Below are positions 1 to 39,348 of a DNA stretch of 64,000 nucleotides, in pieces. Source of the DNA: Nannobrachium achirus (Eukaryota; Chordata; Actinopteri; Myctophiformes; Myctophidae); the NCBI GenBank assembly GCA_963921795.1, contig OY997647.1:60893857-60957856 (forward strand). The letters run 5' to 3'. The notes under the pieces were generated by a model that ran no database searches, was not told the origin of the DNA, and saw only the letters and a program-made list of their open reading frames with translations. How positions within the stretch are numbered: position 1 is the stretch's first letter; each line of letters opens with the position of its first letter. The position numbers and the translations under genes are program-made.

Positions 1-326
1 GCCGCCGCCGACCAGGAAGTTCCTACAGTCTAGAGGCGGGACGTTCGCGAACGAATCGAGTCTTTTGAACGGCTCTTTGAAATGAACGATGGGATTCGGA
101 CGGTTCGCAGTAGGGAGGGAGCCGTTCCTTTCTAATGAACAGTGGTGGGAAGGAAAAGTACAAAAAATCTTAAGATGTAGAAATACTCTGCTACAAGTAG
201 AAGTATGGAATTAAAATGTACTTGAGTAAAAAGTACAAAAGTATTGGAATCAAAATGTTCTTAGTCTGATAAAGTACCAACCTGCTCGGCAACAGTCCGC
301 CATTCCGAAACACCGCTATTCCGAAG

Positions 327-352
327 CAGGGTTAGGTTTAGGGTTAGGGTTA
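327..352 (+). repeat. Short interstitial telomere-like repeat
   Basis: About four degenerate-to-perfect TTAGGG units, one of them GTTTAGGG, sit directly against the left end of a palindromic element. A second, looser C-strand version (CCTAACCCTAA-like) is at about 10035-10095. Confidence 0.7.
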
Positions 353-656
353 GGAAAAATAAGCAAAAAAATAATCTGCTTTAAGTAGCATATGAGGGGT
401 CTAACTAGGGGTATTTCATGATTCTGAATCCATTGCAAGCATCCGTTTTGCATGAAAAACATTCCTTGGGCTAAAACGGACCCCAGAAACATGTGAAAAG
501 TGATGATTCGGCACTTTTAATCACTAAACCAAGGCCGATATTTCGCCAAGGAATGATTTTCGTGCAAAACGCTTGCAATGGATTCAGAATCATGAAATAC
601 CCCTAGTTAGACCCCTCATATGCTACTTAAAGCAGATTATTTTTTTGCTTATTTTT
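351..656. mobile_element. Palindromic MITE, about 305 bp
   Basis: The left arm (AGGAAAAATAAGC and on through GGGGTCTAACTAGGGG) is repeated in reverse complement to about 656. The arms are over 100 bp long and join near 500. A partial relative lies at about 55838-55985 in the LIM-gene intron. No coding capacity, so non-autonomous. Confidence 0.8.
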
Positions 657-1589
657 CCTGTAATGTAAAGTTAATGGGACACCAACTTTAGTGGCTGATT
701 ATGAAAATTGCTCAACATATACAAGTTAGCATCCGGTGGTTTTTATATGCTGGGGACCCATACTCAACATTTCTAACATAAAACCTTACTGTACTCAATA
801 TGTCCGGGTTCACAATGGGGCTCAATGGGCTGGCAAGCGGACTATATGGCCTATACGGCCAACACAGGGTTGAATTGATTTGTAATTATAATCAAAATCT
901 ACAAAGTAACTAAATAACTAAAAAATAACTAAAATGAGTCTTTTTGAACGGCTCTTTGAAAGGAACGGATCCCAGAGATCCGGCTCACTTGAAAGAGCCA
1001 TAAATCCCATCTCTAGTGCTCTTTTTTTTCTGCCCTCCCATGCCCCCCCCCCCCATGCCCCCCCCCCCACCCGCCCGATAGCATCCCATAGCCAGGAGGG
1101 ACGTTCACGTTGTGCTGCTATGAGCCGTTACGATGACAACCGTTGCTAAACAACCAACCCGCCTATCAACGGCGCGAATATGATATCCGTCCCTCAGGCT
1201 CCCTGGTGATGGGATGGAGTGCGTGTATTCATTTATTTCTGTAATGTAGAATGCCGGAGAATATTGATTCTATATTGTTTTAAGTGTTTAGTTGTCAGAA
1301 ACCTTGTGTAAACGAAAAGTTGTATTTGTAATTGCTAATTTTATAAAGCTTTCCAGTACAATTACAAAATATAGTTTGTTATAATAATGCACGACAATAG
1401 TTATTTGTTTTTCTCACTCAAAACGTCTATAATTACTTATAATTAGCAGAAAAATACAAATTACTTTGGCTGACTGTTTTCAACCAACGCGTGCGCAAAC
1501 CAGGCGTGATTATGGATAGGCTGCCTTTGTCGCCGGTTGATGACGCTGTGTTCCACACATGCTGCTAGTGTTTTTAGTGTTTTCATATA

Positions 1590-10679
<9,090 letters not shown>

Positions 10680-10713
10680 TGTCAACCATCAGTTTGTACA
10701 TGACTACTTTTCT

Positions 10714-10719
10714 AATAAA
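10714..10719 (+). terminator. Polyadenylation signal of exosc7
   Basis: AATAAA 35 nt after the stop codon, followed by T-rich sequence. A similar block (CAGTTTGT...TTTTCTAATAAAAC) at 6540-6575 in intron 3 may be an older copy. Confidence 0.75.
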
Positions 10720-11019
10720 ACCTTTTTTTATTTGTATAATACAGTCTGTTTGTCTTTGCAGATACTACAGTAGACTGAATGTATTCTTTGATCTGTTCAT
10801 ATGCAGTTGTATGCCACAAATAACAGACGAGTTCAATGCCGATCTGTTATTGCTTCATACAGTAGAATCCTCTGTTAATTTACTCAATGTGTACAATGTA
10901 ACGAGAAAGATGCAATTGGAAATTGCAAGTGTGGTTGCCATGACTTTCAAATGAATTTCGTCTTACCATTTCAATTTTCCCCATTCAAGTCAATGGGGAA
11001 ATGTAATTCACTAATAAAC

Positions 11020-11470
11020 TAGTAAGACGCCTCAGGGCGACAAACCATGTCTTTGCCAACTGGCCAGTGATGTATATCAGACCAGTTATCCATATATGGA
11101 GACCCCTGGTACCCATATATGGAGATCCATGTACTGTATATGGAGCTACTGTATGTTGTGAGAGCCCAAACATGCTTACTCAGTTATTCGTTATGTGAAA
11201 GTCCTATGATGTCTATGTGTGACATCATACATATAATTCCTTTTATGCCCATAAATGGAGATATGGGCAGTCATCTGTCTTGGCCATATATGGATTCTGT
11301 TAGTGTGGGTGGTATGTGGCCTCCATATATGGGCATTCCCAAATGAAGTCCTGTTAGATATGGGCTTAATATTGATGACATCAGGGAACTCCATATATGG
11401 ACATAAAAGCGATTATGTTAGTGTGGTTAAAGTCAATGGAGAAATTAATTCACAAATAACGTAATAATAT
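11020..11470. repeat. Dispersed repeat with CArG boxes, copy 1
   Basis: Carries at least five perfect CCATATATGG sites. It shares CCAGTGATATAT..., GGAGACCCCTGGTACCC and CTTAATATTGATGACATC with the copy at 23350-23900. Lies between exosc7 and clec3b. Confidence 0.8.
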
Positions 11471-12133
11471 ATAAATTAAATGATGTAACGTATCTCTTAG
11501 CAAAATGCAAGGAATCGATTCCTGATGACGCCGGTCGATTTTACATATGGCCCAAGTGCGTGCCACCAAAACTGGGAGGAATAGCGTGGCAAAATAAATA
11601 TTATCTAAGTACTATAGGCTGTTTGCCAACCACACTAATGAACAAGAAGGACATCCTAGGCCACATGTTCATGTTGTGTTACTTGAACTGGACTGAATTT
11701 CTACTAAAACATACTCTTGATGAAATTCAAACATTTCTTTAGTTTTAGAAGAAGGCGGAGTGTTTGCAATCGCATTCACAAAATACAGCTTTTTCAGGGT
11801 CACAGCATCACAAGTTAAAGCTCTGAAAAATCGTAATACTCTATATAAGTCATCCGACCAGGTCTTCATATACAGTGTAAAAAAAAGAAACATTTCTTTA
11901 GTATTGCAGAAGCATTCATCTGGCCACTGTGTGTGTGTGCCACGTGTCGGCAGAACAGTGTTGTACGGTTGAAGGCTGACGGAGGGAGCAGATGTGACTC
12001 TGGACCATGTCCACTCCTTCAGAACCCCGAGGCGTGTCCACTCCTTCAGAACCCTGAGGCCTGTGCACTGTCTGGGTGGAGCCGCGTCCAGAACAAACTG
12101 CTTTTCTTCTCAAAGCTTGTGACACTCTACCAT

Positions 12134-12452
12134 CAGTTGTTCTCTACCTGTGGGCTGGGACCCCCAGGGGGGTCCCCACATGATTTTTGTGGGTCCACAG
12201 ATGAAAGTAAAGTGACAATTTAAGTTTTGATACCTGGGGGAAATAAGTATACGAAATGAAAAATGTCAACAAATTAACTGGTCAAACACAAGGGAGGTTG
12301 TGATCTCCTATTTTCACAACATCTTTCTGTGGAATTCAAACTAAATGTCATGCCTCAACTCCTGCAATCCCAAGTGCTTATCAGGATGGGAGGTCCCCAG
12401 ATTGAATCTGATTATTTTGGGGGGTTACAGCCTGAAAAGATGAGAACCACTG
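12134..12452. mobile_element. hAT-like MITE (GGACCCCCAGGGGGGTCC type)
   Basis: The left end TTGTTCTCTACCTGTGGG and the right end GATGAGAACCACTGG are imperfect inverted repeats with the usual fish 'gggtccc' body. No open frame of note. The rest of 10720-13385 shows only this, the CArG repeat and a (CA)10 tract at 13199-13219. Confidence 0.55.
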
Positions 12453-13385
12453 GTCTACAATCACAAACCCATTTAGGCCTAACCTACAGTATAGTTAGGC
12501 CTAGATCAGAATTTAGCCTACAAAAACAAATATGTTGCAACATACTGTACATGTACTGTAAGCCCCTCCCATACACTAAAATGTGTACCTGGCCTGAATG
12601 GGTTAACCACCTACTGTAAGCCTTACTGAATATACTGTTGTACATTGTATAACGAAGTAGAGAATTTAGATGGATCATTATAATTGGTACTGTCAAACTG
12701 GGTTTAAGTTAGTTTTCTATCAGTTTCTAAGGACAATAATTGACATCAACCAAACTGTAAGGAAACTGGAAGTTCCTGTCTGGAACGTTTTAAGATGTGT
12801 AATCAAAGATTCATACACAATTTGACTAACGATAACATTATATACTCAAAATATTGTAAAATCTACTGAGGTAAACAGATTGGCTTAAGTCACAGAAAGT
12901 CTCTGGGCTTCCAAACTCCCATCAAATGTTTTAAAAGTTGTACCAACAAAATATATATATATACCGGTATATATATTTTTTTTTAAAGACATTAAAACGA
13001 CATACATGTGTATTTTCATATTCTGTCAACACTAAGACATAGGCCTAACACACTTTATTAAGGGGGAGATGATGTAAATGTCAAAGGGAAATTCATGCTG
13101 TCTCACTACAACCAGTCTCCACCTGCTTTCCCTGCCTCTTGTTAACACTTTCTGTACACACCATATATTAGAGCCTTGAGCCAGATGACACTGACTGACA
13201 CACACACACACACACACACCAAATTTAAGTACTCCTGAGGCTTGACTGTTTAACCTGCAAGCGGTCCTTCTGGATTGCAGCATTTTCCCCCTGTTGTGGG
13301 AAGGGAGGGTGTGAAGGAGGAGAGACAGACAGAAGCAGATAAATTGCCAGGTTCCATGCTCGAGCCTCACTCAACAGTTGAGACC

Positions 13386-14697
13386 ATGGAGTTCAAAGGA
13401 ACTTGTGTTTTGCTGGGAGTACTCCTTCTGGTGAACAGTGCATTTCAACAGGCACCGCCAAAGAAGAAGAAAGGTGGGTGACATGATAACAAACACATTG
13501 GTATTGCTTTAATTAAATGTAGCTTTTTCTGCAGTAAAATAACCACATACAGCTGATATTGTATTACATTGCCACTACCCCTCTCAGTAGTCAACGAGAC
13601 ACATTTATTTGGACAGTACATTTTATTTTTTCTCTGACACAAAAGAGCATGCACCAATTCGTCACCGTCTGGCCAAAACCTCTTAACTCCATTTTTGAGG
13701 TTTTAGATTTGTTTGGCATAAATCCGAGTGTTTTTTCATAAATATGTGCTATTGAACACCCTTTATGTCTGTGTGTTGGTTAAAATAAAATAATATTGAA
13801 CCAATGAAAAGTAGTAAAAAGCCCTTCGGTCAAAACCTCCTAACTCCACTTGAGCTCATTTCCCCGAAAATGAACATTTTGGAGTTAGGAGGTTTCGGCC
13901 CGACAGCAGAGATATAGTATTTCCACCCCACTCTCTCCTGTCTCTCTTCTGTGTTTCAATCCACCCGTCTGTCTCTTACGTTTTAATGCTGTTTTATCAT
14001 GTTTTAACCCACGTGTTTATTTTATCCCCCTGTCCTGTGTGTTTGAGGTAGATCCAACCAAGGATGTTGCCATCGAGGGTCTACAGCAACAAATAAATGA
14101 CATCGTCCAGGAGCTTAATGTGCTGAAAGAACAACAGGCCTTACAGACAGGTACTAGGCATGTTTGGTAGTTTCAAACCTCAGAAAATGTTTTTAAGAAA
14201 TGGCTTCCATTTCAGCATGCTAACTTTCCAAGAAGAGAAAGGCTGTATGTAGATGAGCTTGAAATCCCCATCAATGATATCATTGGTAGAGAGGTGTCTG
14301 AACTCAACTGTTAAATAATTTAGATGCAGAGACAGAAATTGTGCCATCTAATGAGCACAATGAGTGATTACTAACCATAAGATAATGTTCAAAATGGTGT
14401 AAAGTGATCCTTTAAACCGCTTGAATCCCAGCGTCTATATTCTCGGGAGAACTTTGGCAAAAACTTGCTGTTCTGCAAGCTCACAATGCGTTGCAGTTGT
14501 TACGTGTTCTGAGCTTGTAGATCAGCTATTTTGGAGAAGAAATAAGTACAAAATAAAAGATACAGAGCCAGCCAGGGTTTAAGTTGTTAAAGGAGTAGTT
14601 CACCCCCAAAATGACCTTTCTTCTATTGATTACTCACACCATGGAGATTTGAGTTCAATAATATATTTTTCTATTTGTTGCATTCCTAAGACAAACA

Positions 14698-14731
<34 letters not shown>

Positions 14732-16632
14732 ACCTTTATTTATTCTCGAAAAGAGCATTGAGGTTCACCCTCATTTGCAATGCTGACGAGATTACATACA
14801 AAAAGATCAACAATTAGCATACAAATATATAAAAAACAAAAACATCATAGACATCATAGACATTTAGTAAGTTAAAAACAATTGCACACTGAGGTAGGGA
14901 GGTCTAAGAGCATGTTATTAAATTGTCCATAGGATATTGGAGCATTCATTTTTAGCGTGAGTTGTAGAGTGTTCCATGAGACGGGGGCATCAAAACAGAA
15001 AGCTGATTTACCTACTGTAGTTCAGAGTGAATCGATGGAACCTGAAGTTGAGGCCAGTCACTTGAGCGTGATTATAGTAAATGTACCCCCATTGATTCCG
15101 GATGGGGCCCCATCCGGAATCAATGGGGGTACATTTTTTCAACAACTCAAGTCTCCGTGGTGTGAGTAATCAATAGGGGAAAAAAGTAATTTTGCGGGTG
15201 AACTACTCAGTTAAAAGCTATAACAAATCTGATTGCCAAAAACAGTAGATTTGTGTAGTGTATTAAATGTTACATACTATACTGTATCCATATTATTTGA
15301 TTACCTCTTATATTGTAGCCCACTAGGCTAAGATATATTAAATGTATTTCTTTATCCTGCTACAACATTGATGGCAATATTTATAAACAAGTCAAATGTC
15401 AGTCTGAGATTGAAATTGGCCTCTTTGTGTTATAGATAAATGAAGCCAGATGTTTTAGATATGAAGTCTTTGATGCTTCTGTATTGGTCTGGAGAACACA
15501 TGGAAAGCTCTTGTCTGACCCTTTGTCCAGAACACAAAATGACACACAGTTGCTCTCCAAATCCACAAATAATATCTGTGTGAACGTAAACCATATGTGG
15601 TTAGCAGGTTACGTTGATCAAAGTCATTTGGGACATCATGGTCATATGTTGAATCCAGAAAAACTCATATCAATTATTATTTATAACAGGGGTCTTCAAC
15701 GTTTTCAGGCCAAGGACCCCTTAGTTGAGAGAGATGAAGCAGGGACCCCCACAACCTTTTTTCATAGATTCCATACAGTTTCATTGTTTGACAGCACAAT
15801 CATCAGTGTTTTTTTGGATTCTTGTCAGTTTGTGTTTTCAGATATTTCACCACGTGAACCGTCAATACATTATTAACTTGACCTTTCACTCTGGACTTAG
15901 TCTGCTCTTTTTCCCCTCTACATCAAACCTCTTTGCCGAAAATAGATGATCTACAAGCTCACAACGCCTCGCACTGCGAGGCGTTGTGAGCTTGTAGATC
16001 TGCTATTTTTGGCTAAAGTTCTCAGATTATGGGTTCAAGTGGTTAATATAAAAAAGGAGAAAAAAAAGGTTTCTATCACACAAAGATTTGGAGGCCCCCC
16101 TGTAGTAACTCTGAGGACCTCCTAGGTCAGAGTCCTCAGAGATAACGTAACAGAGAAAGATTCTAGTATCTCCAAAAAGATGTAGTGTAGGAAAAACCAA
16201 ATCTAATCTTGTATCCATTCCGCAGTGTGTCTGAAGGGCATAAAGATCCTGAACAAATGTTACCTGTCTACACCCGTGAAGAAGCGCTATCACACAGCTA
16301 GCGACGACTGCAACGCCCTGGGCGGGGTCCTCGGCACGCCGACATCCACCGACGAGAACGACCAGCTCCGCGACTACCTCCGCCAGAGCATCGGTCCAGA
16401 CGAGCAGGTGTGGCTGGGCGTCAACGACATGGCGACTGAGGGCACCTGGGTGGACCAGTCTGGGCTGGACGTCGTGTACAGGAACTGGGACACGTCCAAC
16501 CGCCGGGCCCCTCAGCCCGACGGGGGCACGTCCCAGAACTGTGTCTCGCTCTCGGCGGCCGCAGGCGGGAAGTGGCTTGATGAGAACTGTCATGAGGAGA
16601 AGGTTTCCGTCTGCCAGTTCAACATCGTCTGA
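13386..16632 (+). CDS. clec3b: Tetranectin (C-type lectin domain family 3 member B)
   Basis: Secreted homotrimeric plasma and matrix protein; in mammals it binds plasminogen kringle 4 and heparin. Exons: 13386-13473, 14052-14150, 16226-16632, both junctions phase 1, giving 197 aa against about 202 in human. Exon 1 encodes a signal peptide (LLGVLLLVNSAF) and a lysine-rich start (PPKKKK). Exon 2 encodes the helical trimerising segment (IEGLQQQINDIVQELNVLKE). Exon 3 is the C-type lectin domain with CLKGIKILNKCYLS, WLGVNDMATEGTWVD, the QPDGG calcium-site motif and GKWLDENC before the final Cys. The three-exon layout is that of mammalian CLEC3B. The lectin exon is GC-rich compared with the AT-rich introns. 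Confidence 0.96.
13655..13916. mobile_element. MITE (AAAACCTCYTAACTCC family), copy 1
   Basis: Ends TCGTCACCGTCTGGCC and GGCCCGACAGCAGAGAT; inner arms AAACCTCTTAACTCC / GGAGTTAGGAGGTTT. In clec3b intron 1. A longer relative is at 30055-30418 in cdcp1. Confidence 0.7.
14478..14532. repeat. Hairpin-core fragment
   Basis: CAAGCTCACAATGCGTTGCAGTTGTTACG... then GAGCTTGTAGATCAGC: a degraded copy of the hairpin core found in many repeats of this window. Confidence 0.5.
14583..15215. mobile_element. MITE of the GTAGTTCACCCCCAAAATGAC family with nested insertion
   Basis: The left end TTAAAGGAGTAGTTCACCC and the right end GGGTGAACTACTC... are inverted. Inside are a (GATT)n tract at about 14700-14730 followed by a retroelement 3'-end-like block, then a 58-bp perfect palindrome. 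Relatives are at 35113-35280 and 58180-58420. Confidence 0.75.
15079..15136. repeat. 58-bp perfect palindrome
   Basis: Two 29-nt halves are exact reverse complements with no spacer, centred between 15107 and 15108 (GATGGGG|CCCCATC). A related but spaced version is at about 58305-58378. Confidence 0.95.
15688..16148. mobile_element. hAT-like MITE (AAGGACCCC family)
   Basis: Starts CAGGGGTCTTCAACG. Its centre is the hairpin GATCTACAAGCTCACAACGC / GCGTTGTGAGCTTGTAGATC, and it runs to GTCCTCAGAG. It is the inverse of the copy at 47822-48283, and its last bases are missing. It ends about 80 bp before clec3b exon 3. Confidence 0.75.
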
Positions 16633-18780
16633 ACAGCAAACATCTTAACCATAGTCGAATGCTTTCACTGCTAACCTGAAATAAGGGGGTTTAAACCAGT
16701 GAAGCTGGTTTTGCATTGGGACCTAATCCAAATCCATTGCACATTATCAGTCGCATTAATGTCGTATATCTTTTAAAAACCAAAATCAACAACAAGGAAA
16801 GCAAGTACATGTCGTCCCACATCTAGTGATGCATCAAAATGAAATTGTATAGAATGCGAGGCCACAAAACACCGGCCTGATGTGAACATCAAGTAGTTCA
16901 GTAGTTGTAACGTGTCTGGTACATTCTTTGTGGTTGCAGAAAAGCCTGACTAGAACATACGTTTTGAAAAACAATTCAAACAAACGGGCGGGGACAGAGG
17001 CCACTTGCAGTAGCATCACTGACCTCTGTGAATTGTAAATAGAAAGAGTGATGATAATGATATTGGTCGTTTCTTATTTTTGAAATCACATTAAACTCAC
17101 TTTTGGTGCTGGCACCTTACACTAATATTAAAGAGATGGGCGATGTATTTTTCTCCATGGGGAGGACCCTTCATAAAATAGTTTTTTTTGGGTCATGAAC
17201 CACATTTTAAGAAATACTGGTTTAAATCATGTCTTTGCCATGACAATCCTCTCTTCTGCAATGCCTTGCCAAATTGGTGCAAAGTTAAACCAAAGATTTC
17301 AGACTGCAATCCTTGACAGCTTTTATTTTGACATGTAGTCTAGCCTGAAAAATACAGTCAATAAACCATGGAAACAGTATTTTTAGGTTTTGTCGTTTTG
17401 TAAACCACTGTACTGCAAAAACGTTACTTGTGTAACTATTCTGGGACACTTAAAACTCAAAGAAGAATAGTTTACACTAGAAAAACACATCCAAAATAAT
17501 TAAGTCTTTTACTGGAAGTATGATGTTATTCTGTCAACTTGGCTTCTGCCTTGGCCGTTTCCAATAAAACTGTTCCACGGTAAACACTGGAGGCCTCTCC
17601 ACACCCTCACTGTTTTCCGTGGCTTAAGTTCCTGTGGTTGATGTCACGCTCACCGTCCATAATTCATAAAGGTCACTGTAGTTTAGAGTAAACACAACAG
17701 GTCATAGGCCAGTGTGAGATGACAGTTTTGTCAAATACTAAGCTATAAGTGTCAACCAAATTTGACAGAATTTATTGTAGAAAAGGAATAATAGAAAAAA
17801 GAAGAAAGGTTATTTACACAAAAACAAAACTATTTAAAAACACTAAAAGTTAACACATACATTGAGGAAAGGTCCTAAAATGCATTTCTTTAAATGCCCC
17901 AGCAGCCCCTAGAATCAGTGGCTTGCTTGTACTTACGAGCAAGATTCAAATAAAAACATTCAACGTCTCTATGGCAATGTTGAGAGAATGATAAGAGTCA
18001 CTTTCAACAGGTTTCAAGTAACAATTACAATAACATAATAACACGTGTGCCCCTAATTTGGAAACCATAGAAGCACATCAAGTACATGCAGGAAAATGAG
18101 AGTGAAACTGTCTTGGGGGGGAATGTGCTCCTTTTTCAGTTTCATTGGAAGCATGAATTTTAGGTAATGCACTTCTGTAGAGCCATAATAAAACATTAGA
18201 TGAGGAAACACAGATTTATTTTGAAGTGATTGAGTCACTCCAGGTTCAGTAAGTGACCATTTCCCAGTTTCCCTGAGTGTAATAAACCACTTAAACCCTG
18301 ATAACTTAGTTGACCAGGATCCCCCAGGGTTCTATTCTTGGTCCCTTCCTTTTCCACCCCTCTCTACACCAAAGCTCAAAATGCTTTGCGTCATATTTTG
18401 AGCTTGTAGATCGGCTATTTTCTTTGAGTGTTCACTCCAGAATAGAGACGATAGGGTTCACGTGGTTAATGCAGTGTTCTGTCACATTCCTCCATCACAG
18501 TGAGAGCTTGGGAAGCCCAAGAGTTGTCACAAGTAGTCTGTAACAGCAGTCTGTTGGTCACACGGTCACGGCATAACCGTGCTATACGGCATTGGTTCTA
18601 AAAGTGGATTCCAGGGACTCTGTTGGTTCCTTTAGGGAGCTCTAAATTGACCCATACAAGTCTGTAACTCTGACAGTGTACAAATGGAACCAAATGAACC
18701 CTAACGGGTTCATTTGGTTCCATTTGTACACAGTCAGAGTTAAGGAGAGACCTTGAAATTTGAAAGTTTGAGAAACACTG
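16633..18780. other. Shared 3' region between clec3b and cdcp1
   Basis: Tail-to-tail interval with no further gene. Candidate poly(A) signals for clec3b (+): AATAAA at 17360-17365 and 17563-17568. Candidates for cdcp1 (-), read as TTTATT on +: 18215-18220 and 17771-17776. Also present are a hairpin-core fragment at 18368-18422 and an approximately 56-bp near-perfect palindrome at 18675-18732 (arms GTACAAATGGAACCAAATGA). Confidence 0.55.
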
Positions 18781-37287
<18,507 letters not shown>

Positions 37288-37462
37288 TTTGCTAGATTAA
37301 AAGAAAGGCTCTTTTTGATATGATATAAGGCCTATGTCTGCTATCAAATGCACATTTCCATTAAAACATAATAATATCCACGCGTTTGAAAGCTCACGAC
37401 GTTGACAGCAGTCCTGCAACTTCCTGATGTGAGCGGTGAGCTCAGGGCTGCACGGCAGAGCG

Positions 37463-37491
37463 GAGGGCGTGGCTCCCAGAGGGCGTGGCTC
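37463..37491 (-). promoter_or_regulatory. Candidate KLF/Sp sites upstream of cdcp1
   Basis: Two copies of GAGGGCGTGGCTC about 17 bp apart, roughly 180-200 bp upstream of the cdcp1 start codon (the region is 5' of the gene on the minus strand). GGGCGTGG is a KLF/Sp-type core. No TATA box is evident; function is inferred only. Confidence 0.4.
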
Positions 37492-39348
37492 TGTCAGGTA
37501 AGTTTACCTGTTGAAACCTGACAGTCAATGGACGGTTAGGCTTGTTATGCTGCTGTCTTCTGTGGTCGCCGCCGACCCAAGATACCAGGGGGGATTACAC
37601 AGCTAACATGAGCAGAAATCCTTTTGTTGGCACTCTCTGGATGGCTGCCCTATTTATAAACATTGTCACATGCCAAGGATAGTTGGCACTGCATCATGCT
37701 GTGTCCGCAAAAAGAGGAAGGGAGTGGATTGGAGCCTGCATAACTAATATAGGGCAGCTGTTAATTAGTAAATATGTTAAAGGAATGAGCTACACAATGC
37801 TCCAATGTGATATAGGCAAGATAGCTTTGACTTCAAAGATGAGTGCAAACTTGACAATTGTTGATTTGGGGCTGTGTGTTTTCAGTTCTGTAAAACCTGT
37901 CAGTTAAGTGGTTCTTTTTTTTCCTTCTTTTTCTTATCTTTCTTTTTTTTTCCTTTTTTTGCATGAAGTTTGTTGTCACTTCAGTTGGAGTGTTGGGGTT
38001 AATATTGTCAGTATTACAGCGGCATGCTCCTGCCTACACACGCCTCATGACGCCAGCATTCCAGAATGAAACAGCCGGGGGCCGCACGGAGTCCTCATGC
38101 ACTCCTCATACTTGTGTGGTCATGTACGCATGCACATGCTGCTCGCCCACGCACACATTGCGCGCTCGCGCGCACACACCCGCTCACATATTGACAACGT
38201 TTTTGGTGAAACCAGTTTAACAGAGGATAATATCAGACAAGGCCCGTTCCCACTGGGCCAGATAACAGATAAAAATATCTGTGACAGATATTTTTTTATC
38301 TGTATCTTACCATCCACTTGAATGGAGAAAGATATTTTTTTTTATCTGGAGAAAGATATTTTTTTATCTGTTATCTGGCCCAGGGGGAATGGGCCTTTAA
38401 TCGTGTTTCCCCCACACAAGAATAATATGATGTTTCAAAACATATAGCTGTATCAAAACTATAATAAGTTATAACCTATACAATAAAAATAGATTTTTGC
38501 CCATTTTCTTTGAGATATGTTTGTGAACATTTTAAGTAACCTATCCAATGATTGTACCAGAGCAACTGTCAGGATTGCCCATAAAGCTACTTGCAATAAA
38601 TTCCCTATATTATTGCTTTGTTCATCTGGATATACTCAGTAGGACATAACTCAGACCACATGGGGGCAGCAACACACTATTTATGAGCATAAATATAGTC
38701 CAATCTTCCATGATGATATCCATTGACTCAGAAGTCAGAACAGCTTTCTTCATTTTGGATTGTTTTCTCAGAATACTGTCATTGTTCAATCACATACTTA
38801 CTATTATATTTATACTGTCTCGGTCTTTATTACATTTCAGTCTACAGAAGGCTCTACCAAGGCCTAATGCAGTGGTTCTCAAACTTGAGGTAGGGACCCC
38901 TGCTCTAATGGTTTGATTTCCATTCTTTTTCAACACAGGGGCAAAGATGGTTGTTTATGTATTTCTTTTTTCAAAACAATTATTTGGGAATTGGCATTAC
39001 AAAAAATGTGTTTACATGTAATTGCTTTGATTATCCATACAGTGCACAGTTCCAAATCTGTTTGGAAGTCCTTATTGTTCCCTCTGGTCCATACATTTCC
39101 TTGCACATACAATATCGCCATTTCTTACAATTTCCCTTGTACTTTCTGTGCGCAGCCATTTTCAACAATTGTCTTGTAATGCTTTTCTCAATTGCCACCA
39201 CTAGTATTTCAAATAGATACCTATCTTTTACTATTTCTCAGAGTTGCCTCCGGTGTTTTACACACGGGCCCACACTTAAGTAAGGGATTAAGTAGCCTTG
39301 GGAACCAATGGTTCCAGGATTCTTGTTTCTGTAGCATGAGGGTGCTAG
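37492..39348. other. Intergenic, cdcp1 to retrotransposon
   Basis: No gene seen. It contains a pyrimidine-rich tract (37913-37960), an alternating CG/CA stretch (38158-38180), the MITE at 38240-38397 and an AT-rich remainder. Confidence 0.55.
38240..38397. mobile_element. Palindromic MITE (CTGGGCCAGATAACAGATAAAA), copy 1
   Basis: The left end AAGGCCCGTTCCCACTGGGC is repeated inverted at the right (CTGGCCCAGGGGGAATGGGC). The middle is AGATATTTTTTTATCTG. The second copy is at 61480-61720. Confidence 0.8.

Larger units (their letters stand above)
1..1589. other. Repeat-rich region upstream of exosc7
   Basis: No supported gene. Two related stretches near 50-130 and 930-1000 share a segment reading GAACGGCTCTTTGAA, so an older dispersed repeat probably surrounds the palindromic element at 351-656. 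A short telomere-like run lies at 327-352 and C-rich runs at 1045-1070. The last 150 bases before the exosc7 start should hold its promoter, but I see no clear TATA box. Confidence 0.6.

Noticed and set aside
16027..16593. 188-codon minus-strand frame
   Set aside because: Antisense shadow of the GC-rich clec3b lectin exon.
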